Assembly (NCBI RefSeq): GCF_014650775.1
Contig: NZ_BMVP01000001.1
Span: 1 to 64,000 of the forward strand
Direction: 5' to 3'
Length of the DNA: 64,000 bases
From: Streptomyces cirratus
Lineage (GTDB): Bacteria > Actinomycetota > Actinomycetes > Streptomycetales > Streptomycetaceae
The notes beneath the pieces are model-generated. The model was not told where the DNA came from. It did not search any database and saw only the letters and a program-made list of their open reading frames with translations. This document shows, one piece after another, positions 61,966 through 64,000 of the stretch; position 1 is the first letter of the stretch; each line of letters starts with the position of its first letter. A program made the position numbers and the translations under genes.

Positions 61966-64000
61966 ATGAGCACCCCCTACCCGTTCACCGCAGTGGTCGG
62001 CCAGAGCGACCTGCGCCTCGCGCTCCTGCTCAACGCCGTGAGCCCCGCGGTCGGCGGTGTGCTCGTGCGCGGTGAGAAGGGCACCGCCAAGTCCACCGCC
62101 GTCCGCGCGCTGTCAGCGCTGCTGCCGCAGGTGGACGTCGTACCCGGATGCCGCTTCTCGTGCGCACCGGGCGCCCCCGATCCCGCCTGCCCCGACGGCC
62201 CCCACGAGCCCGGCCCCGGCACCGCCCGGCCCGCGCGGATGGTGGAGCTGCCCGTCGGCGCCTCCGAGGACCGCCTCGTCGGCGCCCTCGACATCGAACG
62301 GGCCCTCGCCGAGGGCGTGAAGGCCTTCGAGCCGGGCCTGCTCGCCGACGCCCACCGCGGCATCCTCTACGTCGACGAGGTCAACCTCCTCCACGACCAC
62401 CTCATCGACCTGCTCCTGGACGCCGCCGCGATGGGCGCCTCCTACGTCGAGCGCGAGGGCGTCTCCGTCCGCCACGCGGCCCGCTTCCTCCTCGTCGGCA
62501 CGATGAACCCCGAGGAGGGCGAGCTCCGCCCCCAGCTCCTGGACCGGTTCGGGCTCACCGTCGAGGTCGCGGCCTCGCGCGAGCCCGCCCAGCGCGTCGA
62601 GGTGGTGCGCCGCAGGCTGGCGTACGAGGACGACCCCGCGGGTTTCGCGAGCCGCTGGGCCGACGACGAGCGGGAGATCCGGGCCCGGGTGGTGGCCGCG
62701 CGGGCGCTGCTGCCGAAGGTGGTGCTCGGCGACACCTCGCTGCTCCGGATCGCCGCCACCTGCGCCGGCTTCGAGGTCGACGGCATGCGGGCCGACATCG
62801 TGATGGCCCGCACCGCGACGGCCCTGGCCGCCTGGGCCGGGCGGACCGAGGTGCGCAAGGAGGACGTGCGGCAGGCCGCGCTGCTGGCGCTCCCCCACCG
62901 GCGCCGCCGCAACCCGTTCGACGCTCCCGGCCTGGACGAGGACCAGCTGGACCGGATCCTGGACGGGTTCCCCGACGACGAGCCGGAGCCCGACCCGGAG
63001 CCGGAACCGGAGCCGGGTGGCCCGGACGACAACGGCGACGGCCCCGACGGCGGCGGGCAGCGGCCCCCGCAGGACGGCGGCCCCGACCAGCCGTCCGAAG
63101 CACCCCCGGCGGAGCCCGGGCAGGAGCCCCGGCCCGACACCGGCTCCCCGGCCCAGGACCCGGAGCCGGCCCGGGCGGACGCCCCCGCGGACTCCCCCGC
63201 CGCCGGCGCGCCCGAACAGGCGCCCGTACGGGCCGCCGAGCCCTTCCGGACCAAGGTGCTGAGCGTGCCCGGCCTCGGCGAGGGCGCGGCCGGCCGCCGC
63301 TCCCGCGCCCGGACCGCCCACGGCCGCACCACCGGCTCCCAGCGCCCCCGCGGCCAGCTGACGAAGCTGCACCTGGCCGCGACCGTCCAGGCCGCCGCGC
63401 CGCACCAGAAGGCGCGCGGGCGCAACGGGCGCGGGCTGGTCGTGCGCAAGGACGACCTGCGACAGGCGACCCGCGAGGGCCGTGAGGGCAACCTCGTCCT
63501 GTTCCTCGTGGACGCCTCGGGGTCGATGGCCGCCCGGCAGCGCATGAGCGCGGTCAAGGGCGCCGTGCTGTCGCTGCTCCTCGACGCCTACCAGCGCCGC
63601 GACAAGGTCGGTCTGATCACCTTCCGCGGCCGGGGCGCCGAGCTGGCGCTGCCCCCGACCTCCTCGGTGGACGCGGCGGCGGCCCGGCTGGAGCAGTTGC
63701 CGACCGGTGGGCGGACCCCGCTGGCGGCCGGGCTGCTCAAAGCCCATGAGGTGCTGCGGATCGAGCGGTTGCGCGACCCCTCGCGCCGGCCGCTGCTCGT
63801 GGTCGTCACCGACGGGCGGGCCACGTCGGCCGGCGAGCTCGGCGGGGACCCGCGCGAGCTCTCGGGCCGCAGTGCGCGGATGCTGGCCGCGCAGGGGCTG
63901 ACCTCGGTGGTCGTGGACTGTGAGACGGGTCCGGTCCGGCTCGGGCTGGCCGGGGCGCTGGCCGCCGACCTCGGTGGGCCGGCCGTCACGCTCGACGGGC
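61966..64000 (+). CDS. Cobaltochelatase-type subunit (ChlI/BchD-like AAA + VWA protein), partial
   Basis: The gene runs off the right edge after at least 678 residues. The N-terminal AAA+ domain has Walker A GEKGTAKST (residues 36-44), the Cys-rich insertion CRFSCAPGAPDPACPDG and Walker B ILYVDEVNLLHDHLIDLL. An acidic/Pro-rich linker (about 340-430, EPEPDPEPEPEPGGPDD) leads to a VWA domain with MIDAS DASGSM at D516. This I+D fusion is the actinobacterial partner of CobN for cobalt insertion into cobyrinate derivatives. The ATG at 61966 follows AAGGAAAGG; an open frame in the repeat array ends on the overlapping ATGA. The stop codon is outside the window. Confidence 0.92.
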   Translation, partial: MSTPYPFTAVVGQSDLRLALLLNAVSPAVGGVLVRGEKGTAKSTAVRALSALLPQVDVVPGCRFSCAPGAPDPACPDGPHEPGPGTARPARMVELPVGASEDRLVGALDIERALAEGVKAFEPGLLADAHRGILYVDEVNLLHDHLIDLLLDAAAMGASYVEREGVSVRHAARFLLVGTMNPEEGELRPQLLDRFGLTVEVAASREPAQRVEVVRRRLAYEDDPAGFASRWADDEREIRARVVAARALLPKVVLGDTSLLRIAATCAGFEVDGMRADIVMARTATALAAWAGRTEVRKEDVRQAALLALPHRRRRNPFDAPGLDEDQLDRILDGFPDDEPEPDPEPEPEPGGPDDNGDGPDGGGQRPPQDGGPDQPSEAPPAEPGQEPRPDTGSPAQDPEPARADAPADSPAAGAPEQAPVRAAEPFRTKVLSVPGLGEGAAGRRSRARTAHGRTTGSQRPRGQLTKLHLAATVQAAAPHQKARGRNGRGLVVRKDDLRQATREGREGNLVLFLVDASGSMAARQRMSAVKGAVLSLLLDAYQRRDKVGLITFRGRGAELALPPTSSVDAAAARLEQLPTGGRTPLAAGLLKAHEVLRIERLRDPSRRPLLVVVTDGRATSAGELGGDPRELSGRSARMLAAQGLTSVVVDCETGPVRLGLAGALAADLGGPAVTLDG

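Noticed and set aside
60797..61969. Plus-strand 390-codon open frame covering the repeat array and ending on the chelatase start codon
   Set aside because: It begins inside the last codons of cobQ, has no domain, and its composition is Pro/Arg/Ala repeat. The ATGA overlap is noted as a finding but is not enough to call a gene.
58878..61973. Very long open frames on the minus strand across cobQ and the repeat array (up to about 1030 codons)
   Set aside because: They are antisense to the secure cobD and cobQ genes and stay open through the array only because the 45-bp unit is a multiple of three and the DNA is about 78 percent GC.

Overview
The window is high-GC DNA with the codon bias, gene families and regulatory signatures of a Streptomyces chromosome. 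Evidence includes a chaplin, an FHA-domain ABC transporter, an AmaP/Asp23 envelope-stress operon, the SGM_5486-type small protein beside a CynX-like transporter, an actinobacterial rRNA leader element and leaderless promoters. The species cannot be named from this sequence. From memory, the order (spo0M-like gene, chpE, serB, fabG-fabI, tldD/tldE, tyrS, moaA, actP, pit, cob genes) matches the conserved core of the S. coelicolor chromosome around SCO1790-SCO1850; I could not check this here. No insertion sequence, prophage, CRISPR array, tRNA or large PKS/NRPS cluster was seen.

Layout. 0-7.4 kb: leader of an rRNA operon that reads leftward out of the window, then DNA repair (3-methyladenine glycosylase), a Spo0M-like protein, a PEBP-family protein, an HNH nuclease, a TSUP permease, an SPFH-NfeD pair and an ABC ATPase. 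7.6-13.6 kb: a cysteine-free chaplin, a NarL-type two-component pair, a secreted transglycosylase-like protein and an FHA-ABC half transporter. 13.9-19.2 kb: serB, then a tightly overlapping four-gene operon (SDR with altered active site, ACC-synthase-like PLP enzyme, AurF-like diiron N-oxygenase, tryptophan 2,3-dioxygenase) that looks like a small undescribed specialised-metabolite cassette. 19.2-22.9 kb: SixA phosphatase, small membrane proteins, a frameshifted MFS transporter and its divergent GntR regulator. 23-30.4 kb: housekeeping genes fabG-fabI, tldD-tldE and tyrS, plus small membrane and zinc proteins. 30.4-35.5 kb: moaA, acetate permease actP with its DUF485 partner, and a secreted subtilase.

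35.5-43.3 kb: a sterol-desaturase / YhhN / alcohol-dehydrogenase operon with a palindromic operator, and a TetR-controlled four-gene operon (acetoacetate-decarboxylase-like protein, SDR, two Amidohydro_2 proteins). 43.4-46.3 kb: DEDDh exonuclease with BRCT domain, zinc-ribbon protein, SURF1, atypical SDR. 46.3-48.5 kb: five-gene Asp23/AmaP envelope operon. 48.5-56.1 kb: enoyl-CoA hydratase family, small HTH protein, ABC-F ATPase, zinc metallopeptidase, VOC protein, a large unknown protein and an alpha/beta hydrolase. 56.4-64 kb: PHO-box-controlled phosphate permease operon, then a cobalamin-riboswitch-controlled cobD-cobQ pair. The cob pair is separated from a cobaltochelatase-type AAA/VWA subunit by about 1.1 kb of GC-rich repeats, including at least twelve head-to-tail 45-bp units, where cobN would be expected.

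How the genes work together: the window is mostly core metabolism (fatty acids, serine, cobalamin, molybdenum cofactor, tRNA charging) and cell-envelope or development functions. The accessory interest lies in the 15.3-19.2 kb cassette, the 38.3-43.3 kb catabolic-looking operon and the repeat array at 61.1-61.9 kb. Several autoregulatory operators are visible as perfect inverted repeats between divergent gene pairs.
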